DNA of 64,000 bases from a virus. A model generated the notes under the pieces. The model was not told the DNA's origin. It saw nothing but the letters and a program-made list of their open reading frames with translations, and searched no databases. Of this stretch, positions 53,519 to 60,968 are shown one piece after another; position 1 is the stretch's first letter; each line of letters starts with the position of its first letter. Made by a program: the position numbers and the translations under genes. The stretch lies in IMG/VR virus record IMGVR_UViG_3300037963_004147, positions 39,154 through 103,153 of that record. One strand, given 5' to 3'.

Positions 53519-54471
53519 CTTCTTTCTTGTTGATCTGGTGTATCCATTTCAGATATCTGCATATTTTCAAACTCACCTCTAAAGAAACTCATTCTTGCAT
53601 CTCCATTTCTTGCTTTTAAAAAATGTAAAACTAAAGTTCTATCATCTTTTATTATATATCTGTCTGGTCCATAATATCTAATTTTTTGTTTAGCAGGACG
53701 GTTAATACCAATTAAGGTATCTGCATGTTGTAACATTGCATCAGCACCAAATATATCTGATTCCAATACATAGTTTCCATACTTACCATCTACAGCTCTG
53801 TCCGGGTTATCAATATTTCTATTAAGTTGTGACAGTGCAATAAACAAACATGGATAATCACGTTTACATTGTGTAAAAAACTCACCAAGTTCAAATAACA
53901 TATCTAATCTATTATTTTGATAAGGTGCTCTTTTTACAAGTATTGTATGATCCAGTGTTATTATTGTACGTTTACCTTTATGTTCATCCATATACATATC
54001 AACTTGTTCACGCATTTGGTTTACACTCATTGGTCTACTAATAATGTCTACCGGATTTTTCACACGTTGTTTAGCATATTGATGACAATCATTTATTATA
54101 TCTTGAGAAAGAGTGCTGCCTGCACTACATAACTCTTTATATGTTTTGCCTGTCAATGAACTAAACTCTCTAATAGCCGATGTTCTTCCTACCATTTCAA
54201 ATTGAAACTCAAGAACTCTGAAGTCATCATCTGGATTTAACATAAAAGATTCTCTTATGATTTGGTCTTTAATTAATGTTTTACCTGAACCAGGTCTTCC
54301 ACCAATTACAGTAAGAGTATTCCATTCTAATCCATCTGTTGTAGCATCATTAAACTTTGGCCACGGAGTATATATAGACTTTTCTAGTCCTTTTGATCTT
54401 TTGACCATATATTTAAGTGCTTCATTAAAAGAGGCGTATTGTCCTCCCCAAGCTGGTTTTATATTACTCAT
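53515..54471 (-). CDS. DnaB-type (SF4) replicative helicase
   Basis: The 318 residues contain Walker A GGRPGSGKT (57-65), Walker B RTIITLDHT (D174) and LFIALSQLNRNIDNPDRAVDG (about 205-225) corresponding to motif 3/4. IKDDRTLVLHFLKARNG near 282-298 holds the arginine-finger region. It is short because the N-terminal DnaB domain is missing; only about 50 residues precede the RecA core. It should unwind the fork for the family B polymerase and interact with the primase. Confidence 0.9.
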   Translation of the reverse strand: MSNIKPAWGGQYASFNEALKYMVKRSKGLEKSIYTPWPKFNDATTDGLEWNTLTVIGGRPGSGKTLIKDQIIRESFMLNPDDDFRVLEFQFEMVGRTSAIREFSSLTGKTYKELCSAGSTLSQDIINDCHQYAKQRVKNPVDIISRPMSVNQMREQVDMYMDEHKGKRTIITLDHTILVKRAPYQNNRLDMLFELGEFFTQCKRDYPCLFIALSQLNRNIDNPDRAVDGKYGNYVLESDIFGADAMLQHADTLIGINRPAKQKIRYYGPDRYIIKDDRTLVLHFLKARNGDARMSFFRGEFENMQISEMDTPDQQERR

Positions 54472-54565
54472 CTGTATTTATTTCATCAATTGCTACTATT
54501 AAAGATATTACCAAAAACGTAATAGCTATTGCCCAACTAAATGAATTCGGTGTAATGTCCATCAT
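54464..54565 (-). CDS. 33-aa membrane microprotein before the helicase gene
   Basis: The frame MMDITPNSFSWAIAITFLVI... encodes one hydrophobic helix with an acidic C-terminus (DEINTDE). Its ATG overlaps the TGA of the 74-aa gene and its stop overlaps the helicase ATG, so it is translationally coupled on both sides. The gap would otherwise be unexplained. Function unknown. Confidence 0.5.
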   Translation of the reverse strand: MMDITPNSFSWAIAITFLVISLIVAIDEINTDE

Positions 54566-54786
54566 TTTTTTTCTAAATATTGAATTACTTCATAATAAAA
54601 TTTTTTTGCTGTTACTGCTGCTAATTCTTTAGCTGTTATTATTGATCCATGAATAGCTTGTTTAGTATCCATTATACTATCCATATTTTCACTATTAAAT
54701 CCTTTATGTATTTTAATTAAAAATTCAGCATATTCCTTAACTTTTGCGGGATCTACTTTATCCTGACTATGTTCTATATTATTCAT
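54562..54786 (-). CDS. 74-aa helical protein, unknown
   Basis: The soluble, probably all-helical protein (KVDPAKVKEYAEFLIKIHKG, then TAKELAAVTAKKFYYEVIQY) is joined by overlapping stop/start codons to the gene before and the microprotein after. A small helicase or replication accessory is a positional guess. Confidence 0.55.
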   Translation of the reverse strand: MNNIEHSQDKVDPAKVKEYAEFLIKIHKGFNSENMDSIMDTKQAIHGSIITAKELAAVTAKKFYYEVIQYLEKK

Positions 54787-55364
54787 ACTACTTTTTCTTT
54801 AAAATGATCCTCTTCATTAACTATACCATCACGAATCATATCACAATAATCAGCTAACTTTGATGTCTTTACTTTATGTTTATCCTGTTTAGATATAAAA
54901 TATTGGCTATTTTGCATGTACATATAATTATTCTTTTGATATTCATTTACATACATTTTTGTAGCTTTCATTACTTCTTCCCAGGAATAGTCATATTCTG
55001 CAAAAAACCATCTAAAGTTTTCAGTGAGAATTTTAATATTATTTCTTGCAGGTACACCTGAAGGTAATTTACCTTTAGGAAATATATCTCTATATTGATT
55101 TATATTTAATGCACCAGATTTACCTAGTAACTGTTTAGTTGTTTTTTTCTTATTTACAGTAAAATAATTATCTAATGTTACAATAATCTTTTTTCCTTGC
55201 GGAGTTATAGATTTTTCTTTAGTTATATATCCTTCTTCAAATAAAGCTAACATATCTGCAGCTTCACAAGTTGAAGGTGTAACCCCTTCATTAAATGCAA
55301 ATAATATCATGCATTGATTAGGAGTTATACCATACTTTTGAATTTTAAGAAATAGGTTCCACAT
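54783..55364 (-). CDS. 193-aa protein with N-terminal winged-helix-like segment
   Basis: Residues about 1-70 (KYGITPNQCMILFAFNEGVT, ADMLALFEEGYITKE, ITPQGKKII) have the helix-turn-helix plus wing look of a MarR-like or replication-initiator wHTH. The rest is helical with many aromatic residues (ENFRWFFAEYDYSWEEVMKA, NNYMYMQNSQYFISK), reminiscent of DnaD-like replication proteins. Context, between a DnaA-domain protein and the helicase, fits a helicase loader or replisome organiser. It overlaps neighbours by 4 and 20 bases. Confidence 0.55.
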   Translation of the reverse strand: MWNLFLKIQKYGITPNQCMILFAFNEGVTPSTCEAADMLALFEEGYITKEKSITPQGKKIIVTLDNYFTVNKKKTTKQLLGKSGALNINQYRDIFPKGKLPSGVPARNNIKILTENFRWFFAEYDYSWEEVMKATKMYVNEYQKNNYMYMQNSQYFISKQDKHKVKTSKLADYCDMIRDGIVNEEDHFKEKVV

Positions 55365-55800
55365 GCTTTTTTACTTTATTTAATAATAAGTGATACTTAT
55401 GTGAAAAATCAAAATCCTCTAAATCAAGAAGATCTTCACCTTTTTTTGCTGAGTGAATTATTGATGCATGATGTTTTTTCAAAAATCTACCAATAACACT
55501 AGGTCCATAATGCAATTGTTTTAATACAATTAAACAATATGCATGAACATAATTCATCCATTCTCTTTCTCTTGTATATTGAGGTTCTGAATAACATTGT
55601 ATATAATGCGGATGAAATTCATTCACTATTTCAAATAACAAATCCCAGACTTTACTTAATTCAAGTGGATAAACATCTTCAAAATTAGAATTAGCTATGT
55701 ATAATGTAATTCCATATTTTGATTTAATTTCTTCTCTGAATTTTTTAATATCTAGATTGAATTTTGTTTCTACTTTTTGTTTGATTGTTGGTTCTGACAT
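55345..55800 (-). CDS. Protein with DnaA domain IV-like helix-turn-helix
   Basis: Of 151 residues, the segment at about 84-127 (AYCLIVLKQLHYGPSVIGRF, LKKHHASIIHSAKKGEDLL) resembles the C-terminal origin-binding domain of DnaA, with IGRFLKKHHASIIHSAK standing in for its IGxxFGxRDHSTVxHA signature. There is no AAA+ domain. It could bind phage replication origins or act as a transcription factor. It is followed by the winged-helix protein and the replicative helicase, which supports a role in initiation. Confidence 0.6.
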   Translation of the reverse strand: MSEPTIKQKVETKFNLDIKKFREEIKSKYGITLYIANSNFEDVYPLELSKVWDLLFEIVNEFHPHYIQCYSEPQYTREREWMNYVHAYCLIVLKQLHYGPSVIGRFLKKHHASIIHSAKKGEDLLDLEDFDFSHKYHLLLNKVKKHVEPIS

Positions 55801-55830
55801 AAGGTATAAATTTACAAAATATTGAGTTAT

Positions 55831-56532
55831 TTACCAAAATATACTAATACCCTTTGACTCTTTTAAATGTTTATTTATTTCATTAAAAACATCTTTACCA
55901 TCCCACTTTCCACCTTTATATGCGGCAGATGCTGGATGAGGTACTTTGAATATTTTTTGATTATGTATTCTCATATGCCACTCTTCAGCTTTTTTACCTA
56001 GTAGCACGGTTGGAATATTAGATTTTTCTTTATTAATAGAATCTAATATCATTTTAGTTATTGGTTTCCATATACCATAATGACTACCTATCTTTCCAAT
56101 TTGTACTGTAAATGCAGTATTAAGCATTAGCACACCTTGTTCTGACCAACGTTTTAAATTTGGATCTCTAACATAATCTGTATAGTGTGTATCTAGATAA
56201 TCAAAAATATATCTTAATGATGGTTGTTCTTTCATTGTTTTAGAGCAACTAAAAGATATACCATCAGCTACACCAAGCTGTGGATATGGATCTTGACCTA
56301 TCATTATTACACTTAACTTATCATAAGGACAATAAATAAATGCATTAAATAGATCTTTTAAAACTGGAGTAAATCTTCTATTATTTTCAACATCATTTTT
56401 TAGTTTATAAATAACTTCTTCAAAATAAGTGCTATCAATAATAGGGTTTAAAATATTTTCCCAACCTGTTCCAGCTATTTTAGCTTTATACTTTTCTTTT
56501 ATTTCTATTATGTTAATATCAATTTTATTCAT
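55831..56532 (-). CDS. ung: Uracil-DNA glycosylase, family 1
   Basis: This enzyme removes uracil from DNA. In 233 residues, MIGQDPYPQLGVADGISFSC carries the water-activating D81 in GQDPYP, GVLMLNTAFTV matches the uracil-binding loop, and VPHPASAAYKGG near 205-216 replaces the usual HPSPLSAxRG leucine loop. All catalytic positions are present (Pro follows Tyr where His is usual in GQDPYH). UDG is a recurrent gene in crAss-like phages and argues that this DNA does not carry uracil in place of thymine. It is divergent from the plus-strand 141-aa gene by only 29 bases. Confidence 0.92.
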   Translation of the reverse strand: MNKIDINIIEIKEKYKAKIAGTGWENILNPIIDSTYFEEVIYKLKNDVENNRRFTPVLKDLFNAFIYCPYDKLSVIMIGQDPYPQLGVADGISFSCSKTMKEQPSLRYIFDYLDTHYTDYVRDPNLKRWSEQGVLMLNTAFTVQIGKIGSHYGIWKPITKMILDSINKEKSNIPTVLLGKKAEEWHMRIHNQKIFKVPHPASAAYKGGKWDGKDVFNEINKHLKESKGISIFW

Positions 56533-56561
56533 ATATTTGATTATAAATTTAATTTAAAATT

Positions 56562-56987
56562 ATGTCAGACCAGATAGAAGTTGGTGAATCTTTTGATCCA
56601 ACAAAGAATATAGAAAATCTCCAAATAAACACAAGTTATATTTCAGGCTTAGAAGAAGCTATGATATTCTTTATTGGTAAATTAGAAGATCCAAAATCTG
56701 TACTGCCAATGTTTGAGAAATTTGAGAAATATGTTGAAGGAAAACTTGATATAACAGAAAATCCTTTTACTCATGAAGAAAGATCTATATATACTATATT
56801 CTCACTACAACAATACATAAAAGCCAAAGCATATGAACAAGGCTTAAATGTAAAAGTTCCTGGTACTGTAGATAAAGAAGATGTACAAGGTATGCTTGCA
56901 GCTTTAATGACTAATGATTTTGATAAAATGAAAACATTACGAGATAAAATGCAAGAAGACTTAAATAAGTCAGCTGCATCATCTTAA
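56562..56987 (+). CDS. 141-aa protein on the opposite strand within the replication region
   Basis: This is the only plus-strand gene between 37.1 and 64 kb. It encodes an acidic helical protein (SGLEEAMIFFIGKLEDPKSV, IYTIFSLQQYIKAKAYEQGL, LAALMTNDFDKMKTLRDKMQ), with the standard AAATTATG start context and no competing minus-strand frame. Its 3' end overlaps the end of the next minus-strand gene by 9 bases, tail to tail. A regulator or a late product is possible; no family is recognised. Confidence 0.75.
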   Translation: MSDQIEVGESFDPTKNIENLQINTSYISGLEEAMIFFIGKLEDPKSVLPMFEKFEKYVEGKLDITENPFTHEERSIYTIFSLQQYIKAKAYEQGLNVKVPGTVDKEDVQGMLAALMTNDFDKMKTLRDKMQEDLNKSAASS

Positions 56988-57362
56988 TTGTATACCATTT
57001 TCATCACCTATTCTTAAACATTCTTGAATACAAAGATTTAATTCATCTTTATCACAATCTGCAAAAGATTTACAATATTCTTTTTTATCTCTCATAAAAC
57101 AAAGACCGGTATGTCTTTTTATAACAAGCTTCATTTCCATAAATGTATATCCTATGTCATTGGCCAGTTCTCTAATCATGGCATGCAGTCTTGCTAGTTG
57201 AGCATTACTACCTTTTTTGGTACTAACACTTATAAACACTTCCATTTGAGTACCATCAGGTATATCTTTAAGAAATGTATTTAATCTTGTCTTTTGAATC
57301 TTTGAAGGAAAATCAAGCTCTCCATCTTTGACAGAGAGCTTTCCAAAAAAATTATTTTTCAT
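56979..57362 (-). CDS. 127-aa protein, weakly NinB-like
   Basis: The N-terminal half is beta-rich (GKLSVKDGELDF, GTQMEVFISVSTKKG). The rest contains GSNAQLARLHAMIRELANDI and YTFMEMKLVIKRHTGLCF, a helix-rich pattern similar to NinB/Orf-type recombination mediators, which bind SSB-coated DNA. The resemblance is weak. Four Cys lie in the C-terminal half (GLCF, EYCKSFADC, LCIQEC). It overlaps the plus-strand gene at its 3' end and a 49-aa gene at its start. Confidence 0.45.
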   Translation of the reverse strand: MKNNFFGKLSVKDGELDFPSKIQKTRLNTFLKDIPDGTQMEVFISVSTKKGSNAQLARLHAMIRELANDIGYTFMEMKLVIKRHTGLCFMRDKKEYCKSFADCDKDELNLCIQECLRIGDENGIQLR

Positions 57363-57501
57363 TCTTTATATGTAAAGTTTGAGAAATGATGGCCTCTTGG
57401 CCTTTGCGGTTTTTATAACCAGCTTTAGTGTGTCTTACCACTTGTTTCATTTTTCCATCTTTTGAGACAGAAATCACTTTTTCTTTTACTTCTTTACCCA
57501 T
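57352..57501 (-). CDS. 49-aa basic protein
   Basis: The frame reads MGKEVKEKVISVSKDGKMKQ... ending in SQTLHIKNEK. Its start overlaps the stop of the 65-aa gene by 8 bases and its end overlaps the next ATG by 11, so it fills what would otherwise be a gap. The Lys/Arg-rich centre (RHTKAGYKNRKGQE) suggests nucleic-acid contact. Family unknown. Confidence 0.55.
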   Translation of the reverse strand: MGKEVKEKVISVSKDGKMKQVVRHTKAGYKNRKGQEAIISQTLHIKNEK

Positions 57502-57691
57502 ATGTATTTAAAAGTTTTTTTAATTTATTAATTTCTTTTTTAAGGCTCATAGCTTGATTTAAATGTTCTTCATGAACTTTTATGCTTTCATTATGAGCAT
57601 AATTAGGAGTGTTTTGAGAAACAATCCATTTTAATGACTCAAACTCTGCCTTTTTTAACTCAAGTTGTTTTTCTATATTTTCTTTACTCAT
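57494..57691 (-). CDS. 65-aa coiled-coil protein
   Basis: Two Lys/Glu/Leu-rich helices (ENIEKQLELKKAEFESLKWI and HLNQAMSLKKEINKLKKLLN) joined by a loop with NTPNYAHNES suggest a short antiparallel coiled coil. No membrane segment. Its ATG lies 3 bases downstream of the stop of the 50-aa membrane gene. Confidence 0.5.
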   Translation of the reverse strand: MSKENIEKQLELKKAEFESLKWIVSQNTPNYAHNESIKVHEEHLNQAMSLKKEINKLKKLLNTYG

Positions 57692-57694
57692 ATT

Positions 57695-57847
57695 TTATTT
57701 AAATTTAACTAAAATGTATGCACCACCAAATGTAAGTACTACTAATGCACAAAGTATAGGAGAAAATTCCATATATAATTGTGTACCAATCTCTAATAGT
57801 AATAAAACAAGTAAAGCTCCTAATAAAAATTTAACTACTTTCTTCAT
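57695..57847 (-). CDS. 50-aa membrane protein with two hydrophobic helices
   Basis: The frame reads MKKVVKFLLGALLVLLLLEI... then a second hydrophobic stretch, PILCALVVLTFGGAYILV. A basic N-terminus followed by two helices resembles small holin-like or inner-membrane proteins. It overlaps the 33-aa gene upstream by 17 bases. Function unknown. Confidence 0.55.
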   Translation of the reverse strand: MKKVVKFLLGALLVLLLLEIGTQLYMEFSPILCALVVLTFGGAYILVKFK

Positions 57848-57932
57848 TTTTTTGTTTTGCTATTAAATACTCTATATATAAATCTTTATTAAAATGATCC
57901 CAATATTCAATCCAGTCTGCTATATTTGGCAT
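57831..57932 (-). CDS. 33-aa protein, unknown
   Basis: The short frame MPNIADWIEYWDHFNKDLYI... starts right after the terminator element at 57945-58018 and overlaps the following membrane gene. It is aromatic and acidic with a Lys-containing end (IAKQKNEESS). Start placement and lack of alternatives in the gap support it. Confidence 0.45.
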   Translation of the reverse strand: MPNIADWIEYWDHFNKDLYIEYLIAKQKNEESS

Positions 57933-57944
57933 ATTTCTTTTTTT

Positions 57945-58018
57945 AAAAAATGCAGGCAGCTTAAAACTTAAAAACTACTAGACAATATGAAAACGGGTAT
58001 AACCCATGCCACCTGCAT
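57945..58018 (-). terminator. Long-stem terminator (57.95 kb)
   Basis: On the minus strand ATGCAGGTGGC (58018-58008) pairs with GCTGCCTGCAT (57960-57950), 11 bp including two G-U pairs that exist only in minus-strand RNA, followed by six T. An inner GGGT/ACCC hairpin sits at 57995-58005. It contains TGGCAT where the pseudoknot elements have GGCGT, but I see no crossing stem. It lies 5 bases after the DUF2459-like gene. Confidence 0.65.
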
Positions 58019-58023
58019 TATTA

Positions 58024-58590
58024 TTACTTATATAATTCTATTAGTGCTTCACTAGTTAAAGTAAAGTAACGGCACTTTAAATTTGCTTTTTTGAGTATTG
58101 AATTTACCCAAGTATTACAAGTATTTAAAAAGTAGTAGTTGCCATTGGCACTATAGAAATTATCTTTTAAATGTACTCTCTTTCCATTCTCTAAACGGAA
58201 ACTTTTAGCTATTTCATCTTTAACAATTTTAAATTGTTCATTATTCATATACACTTTAATCCAATTTTCTTGTGGTGTATAATATATTATCTCTCTCATT
58301 ACACTTTCTGGTTTAGTTAAAAGTGCTTGTGTAGCTATATTAAATGTAACATCATCCCATGTTGGAGTTTCCATAAAAAATACTCTACTTCCCCAACCAT
58401 AACAATAATAATAATTATCTTCTGGTATTATGATGTCTATGTGGTATCCATTATCAGATAAATAAATAAATTTATCTTTAGAGTCACTATGATCATTTAT
58501 AGTTATAAAATGACTTGTGTATATGCTTAATCCTATTAAGATTATGCTAAAGGATAAAAGTAATAAGGATTTTAATATTTTCTTTTTCAT
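58024..58590 (-). CDS. DUF2459-like exported/membrane-anchored protein
   Basis: The 188-residue protein begins with a basic N-terminus and one membrane helix (residues about 7-25, LLLLSFSIILIGLSIYTS). The rest fits DUF2459 (TIGR02117): NGYHIDIIIPEDNY, YCYGWGSRVFFMETPTW, EQFKIVKDEIAKSF, then FYSANGNYYFLNTCNTWVNS near 147-166. The conserved GYH, GWG and TCNTW blocks point to a papain/NlpC-like fold, though no activity is known. With its anchor it would face the periplasm, where it could alter the envelope of the infected cell. Confidence 0.7.
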   Translation of the reverse strand: MKKKILKSLLLLSFSIILIGLSIYTSHFITINDHSDSKDKFIYLSDNGYHIDIIIPEDNYYYCYGWGSRVFFMETPTWDDVTFNIATQALLTKPESVMREIIYYTPQENWIKVYMNNEQFKIVKDEIAKSFRLENGKRVHLKDNFYSANGNYYFLNTCNTWVNSILKKANLKCRYFTLTSEALIELYK

Positions 58591-58820
58591 TTAAATCTTA
58601 CTGTATTATAATCAATCCTAATAAAATCATAACCGCATTCTATACAAACTAATTCATTGTCATTATCAGATGGCAATAAACCATCAACCATACAATTTGG
58701 ACATAAAATATCCGTTTCTTGATTAGAATTTGGTGTATTTATTGATTCTATATGCTTTTCTATATTTTCATTACGTTCTTCTTCACGCATTTGCATGAAT
58801 ATTTCTTTCATTTTTCCCAT
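58587..58820 (-). CDS. 77-aa zinc-ribbon protein
   Basis: After a Glu/Arg/Met-rich helix (MKEIFMQMREEERNENIEKH) comes a zinc ribbon: CPNC at about 40-43 and CIECG at about 59-63. Such small ribbons bind nucleic acid or protein partners. It overlaps both neighbours by 1-4 bases, between DUF2459-like and ClpS genes. Confidence 0.7.
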   Translation of the reverse strand: MGKMKEIFMQMREEERNENIEKHIESINTPNSNQETDILCPNCMVDGLLPSDNDNELVCIECGYDFIRIDYNTVRFK

Positions 58821-59092
58821 TATTCTATACTTACAGTTAAACCTGCTTCTGATAAAAGATATTGTATTCCTTCTAACTTAGAGTAAACTCCATGTTTAAC
58901 AGAACATTTACCTTTTGTGTGCACAATCATTGCACACTGTTCAGCTTGAATTGAAGAATGATCACACCATATCATTAAACATTTTATTACATAGTCAAAT
59001 GTATTATGATCATCATTATAGAGAACTAATGTTTTACCATTAAGTTCTGATATTAATTCATCTATATTTATTTGTGTATCTATTTGACTCAT
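58820..59092 (-). CDS. clpS: ClpS-like N-end rule adaptor
   Basis: The 90-residue protein has the ClpS core: LVLYNDDHNTFDYVIKCL (with the NDDxxTF motif contacting substrate and ClpA/C), then QAEQCAMIVHTKGKCSV (with the conserved AxxxxxxVHxxG segment), and a final helix. ClpS hands proteins with destabilising N-termini to the Clp protease. A phage copy could redirect host proteolysis to phage-chosen substrates. It is preceded by a pseudoknot-type element with T-run 7-11 bases before its ATG. Confidence 0.9.
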   Translation of the reverse strand: MSQIDTQINIDELISELNGKTLVLYNDDHNTFDYVIKCLMIWCDHSSIQAEQCAMIVHTKGKCSVKHGVYSKLEGIQYLLSEAGLTVSIE

Positions 59093-59104
59093 TACAATTT
59101 AATT

Positions 59105-59177
59105 AAAAGATGCAGAGGGGAACACGCCATACAGTCCCCCTAATATGTTCAGTGATTTTGGCCTACTGAAGCTGCAT
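59105..59177 (-). terminator. Pseudoknot-type terminator element (59.1 kb)
   Basis: Minus-strand order: ATGCAG (59177-59172), loop, GAACA (59150-59146), 5-base loop, GGGG (59140-59137), ACTGTATGGCG, TGTTC (59124-59120), CCCC/CCC (59120-59117), CTGCAT (59115-59110), CTTTT. GAACA/TGTTC and the G/C tracts cross, and ATGCAG/CTGCAT closes the element. A competing hairpin TTCAGT/ACTGAA (59165-59170 with 59148-59153) would break the GAACA stem, so two states are possible. Confidence 0.55.
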
Positions 59178-59185
59178 TTCTCCAC

Positions 59186-60289
59186 TTAAGTATTTAAAGG
59201 ATTAAAATATTCAATTTTTGATGGATCAAATGTTTTTAATGCATCATTAACCCACTTCTCATCAATAGTGTTTGCATAACATAATATATGACAAACAGCT
59301 TTTTGATCTGGTGATAATCTTAATAATCTACCTATTCTTTGTGCCGTTTTCCTATTATTACCATAAGCATGCATAATAATACCTTGACGCAAATCAGGAA
59401 TAGATATACCCTCACTGAGCTGTAATACACAAGATAATCTATTAATTCTTCCATCACTAAATAATTCTAAATTTTCTTCAGATTGTTTATTGCCTGAATG
59501 ATAACTGTGTTTACATACTCTATCTGCTTGTTTTTGAGTATTTGCAAAGACTATACATTTAGATGATATATTTTTTAATATACCTTTTAAGTATTGTTCT
59601 TTAGTATTATACTCCATTAATCCTCTCATACGCATTATTGCTGCAAACTGTTGTTGTTTGGCAGTCATAGCTTGTTGACATCTACCGGTTAAATATTGAT
59701 AGTCTTTAACTTCAGAAGTGTACCACTTACCACCATTTTTGTTTTTCTTTGCAAACGTAGAAAGTTTAGACAATTGAAGTTTATGGATTACAATTTTATA
59801 ATCATTAAGAATATTACTATCTGTTGCCTCATCTACACTAAACTCATATACAATAGGACAATATCTTTTAACCATTGTATACTTCTCTGATCCTTTTTTA
59901 GGTGGTGTACCAGTTAAACCTAAAATTTTCCCATTATAGTTTTTAAGAAACTCTTCATGTGAAAATAATAAGTTATGACACTCATCTAAATAAACTATAT
60001 CATAGTCATTTGGATTACGTTTATGTATAGATCTATAATTTACAAATTCTATTTGTGATGATAAATGAATATTCTTCATCTTAACCATTTCATCATTCCA
60101 AGAATCCATTACAGTATTCTTTGGAACTACAACTAAATATTTAGCAGTAGGATCATAGTTTTTTATAAGATGTTGCAATGCTATTCTAGTTTTACCAACA
60201 CCCATAGAAATCCCTAAGCCACAACGTTTGTGACCTAGGGTTATTTCTAAAGCTTTCTTTTGAACTTTTTCTCTATTTGTTACTTGCAT
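59186..60289 (-). CDS. SF2 (SNF2/DEAD-like) DNA helicase
   Basis: The 367-residue helicase has motif I GISMGVGKT (26-34), Ia LVVVPKNTVMDSW, motif II DECH (102-105), motif III GLTGTPP (about 127-133), and motif VI RKTAQRIGRLLRLS near 322-335. Q at NREKVQKKAL could serve as a short Q-motif. Similar helicases are part of the conserved crAss replication block and may remodel forks or early complexes. It overlaps the DUF1287-like gene by 17 bases and is followed by the 59.1-kb element. Confidence 0.9.
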   Translation of the reverse strand: MQVTNREKVQKKALEITLGHKRCGLGISMGVGKTRIALQHLIKNYDPTAKYLVVVPKNTVMDSWNDEMVKMKNIHLSSQIEFVNYRSIHKRNPNDYDIVYLDECHNLLFSHEEFLKNYNGKILGLTGTPPKKGSEKYTMVKRYCPIVYEFSVDEATDSNILNDYKIVIHKLQLSKLSTFAKKNKNGGKWYTSEVKDYQYLTGRCQQAMTAKQQQFAAIMRMRGLMEYNTKEQYLKGILKNISSKCIVFANTQKQADRVCKHSYHSGNKQSEENLELFSDGRINRLSCVLQLSEGISIPDLRQGIIMHAYGNNRKTAQRIGRLLRLSPDQKAVCHILCYANTIDEKWVNDALKTFDPSKIEYFNPLNT

Positions 60290-60968
60290 AACTATAACTA
60301 CAATTTGCTTGCATTTTTCTTATAATAGAATCATCTAACCTATAAATTTCATAAGGTTCCATATAAAAGTGCTCTAATTCTGGACCACCTCCAATGTTAT
60401 GTGATATCTTATAATATTCATGATTATATTGACCGTAACCTTCATCAGTAACAATACCAACATGGCCAGCTGCTATTTTATAAAATACAATATCTCCTGG
60501 TTTTAAATCACCTACCCAATTTATCTTGATGCGTTTAGCACCTATTCTTGTAAGATAAGTTTGAATATTCTGAGTTCTTCTATGATCTATATTAGGGTCA
60601 ATTCTTTTAGTTTTATATCTTTTGTTATAAATACTTAGATTTTTTGTAATATCTTCATGAATTAACTGTTGTAGATCTATGTCAATAGCACGGAATGCTC
60701 TAATTACAACATCAGTACAAACTCCAATGTTTGATGGCACATCACCACCAGGGTATTTAATTTTTCTCCAACTCCCATCATAAGTTACATACTGAGTAGT
60801 TTGCCATTCTGAATGATCAATAAATTTCTCAATATTAGTACCTTTTATAGGTTTGTAAGGAAGATCATATGCATGCATAGCATCTTGTGCAGCAGCATAT
60901 TCATAATCACAACCTGTCATAACCATAGTTAATAAGGCATATAATCCAATTTCTATATACTTTTTCAT
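60273..60968 (-). CDS. DUF1287-like lipoprotein, putative cell-wall amidase/peptidase
   Basis: I place the start at 60968 because the preceding 46-aa gene ends there in an ATGA overlap; a longer frame from 61022 is possible. A lipoprotein signal (MKKYIEIGLYALLTMVMTGC) puts the lipid Cys at about residue 20. The mature part has the DUF1287 blocks: YDGSWRKIKYPGGDVPSNIGVCTDV (catalytic Cys candidate), IDLQQLIHED, NIDHRRTQNIQTYL, and LKPGDIVFYKIAAGHVGIVTDEG (His). The fold is NlpC/P60-like, so peptidoglycan or peptide cleavage in the periplasm is likely. It is a candidate lysis or superinfection factor, given no other endolysin in the window. Confidence 0.8.
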   Translation of the reverse strand: MKKYIEIGLYALLTMVMTGCDYEYAAAQDAMHAYDLPYKPIKGTNIEKFIDHSEWQTTQYVTYDGSWRKIKYPGGDVPSNIGVCTDVVIRAFRAIDIDLQQLIHEDITKNLSIYNKRYKTKRIDPNIDHRRTQNIQTYLTRIGAKRIKINWVGDLKPGDIVFYKIAAGHVGIVTDEGYGQYNHEYYKISHNIGGGPELEHFYMEPYEIYRLDDSIIRKMQANCSYSYASNK

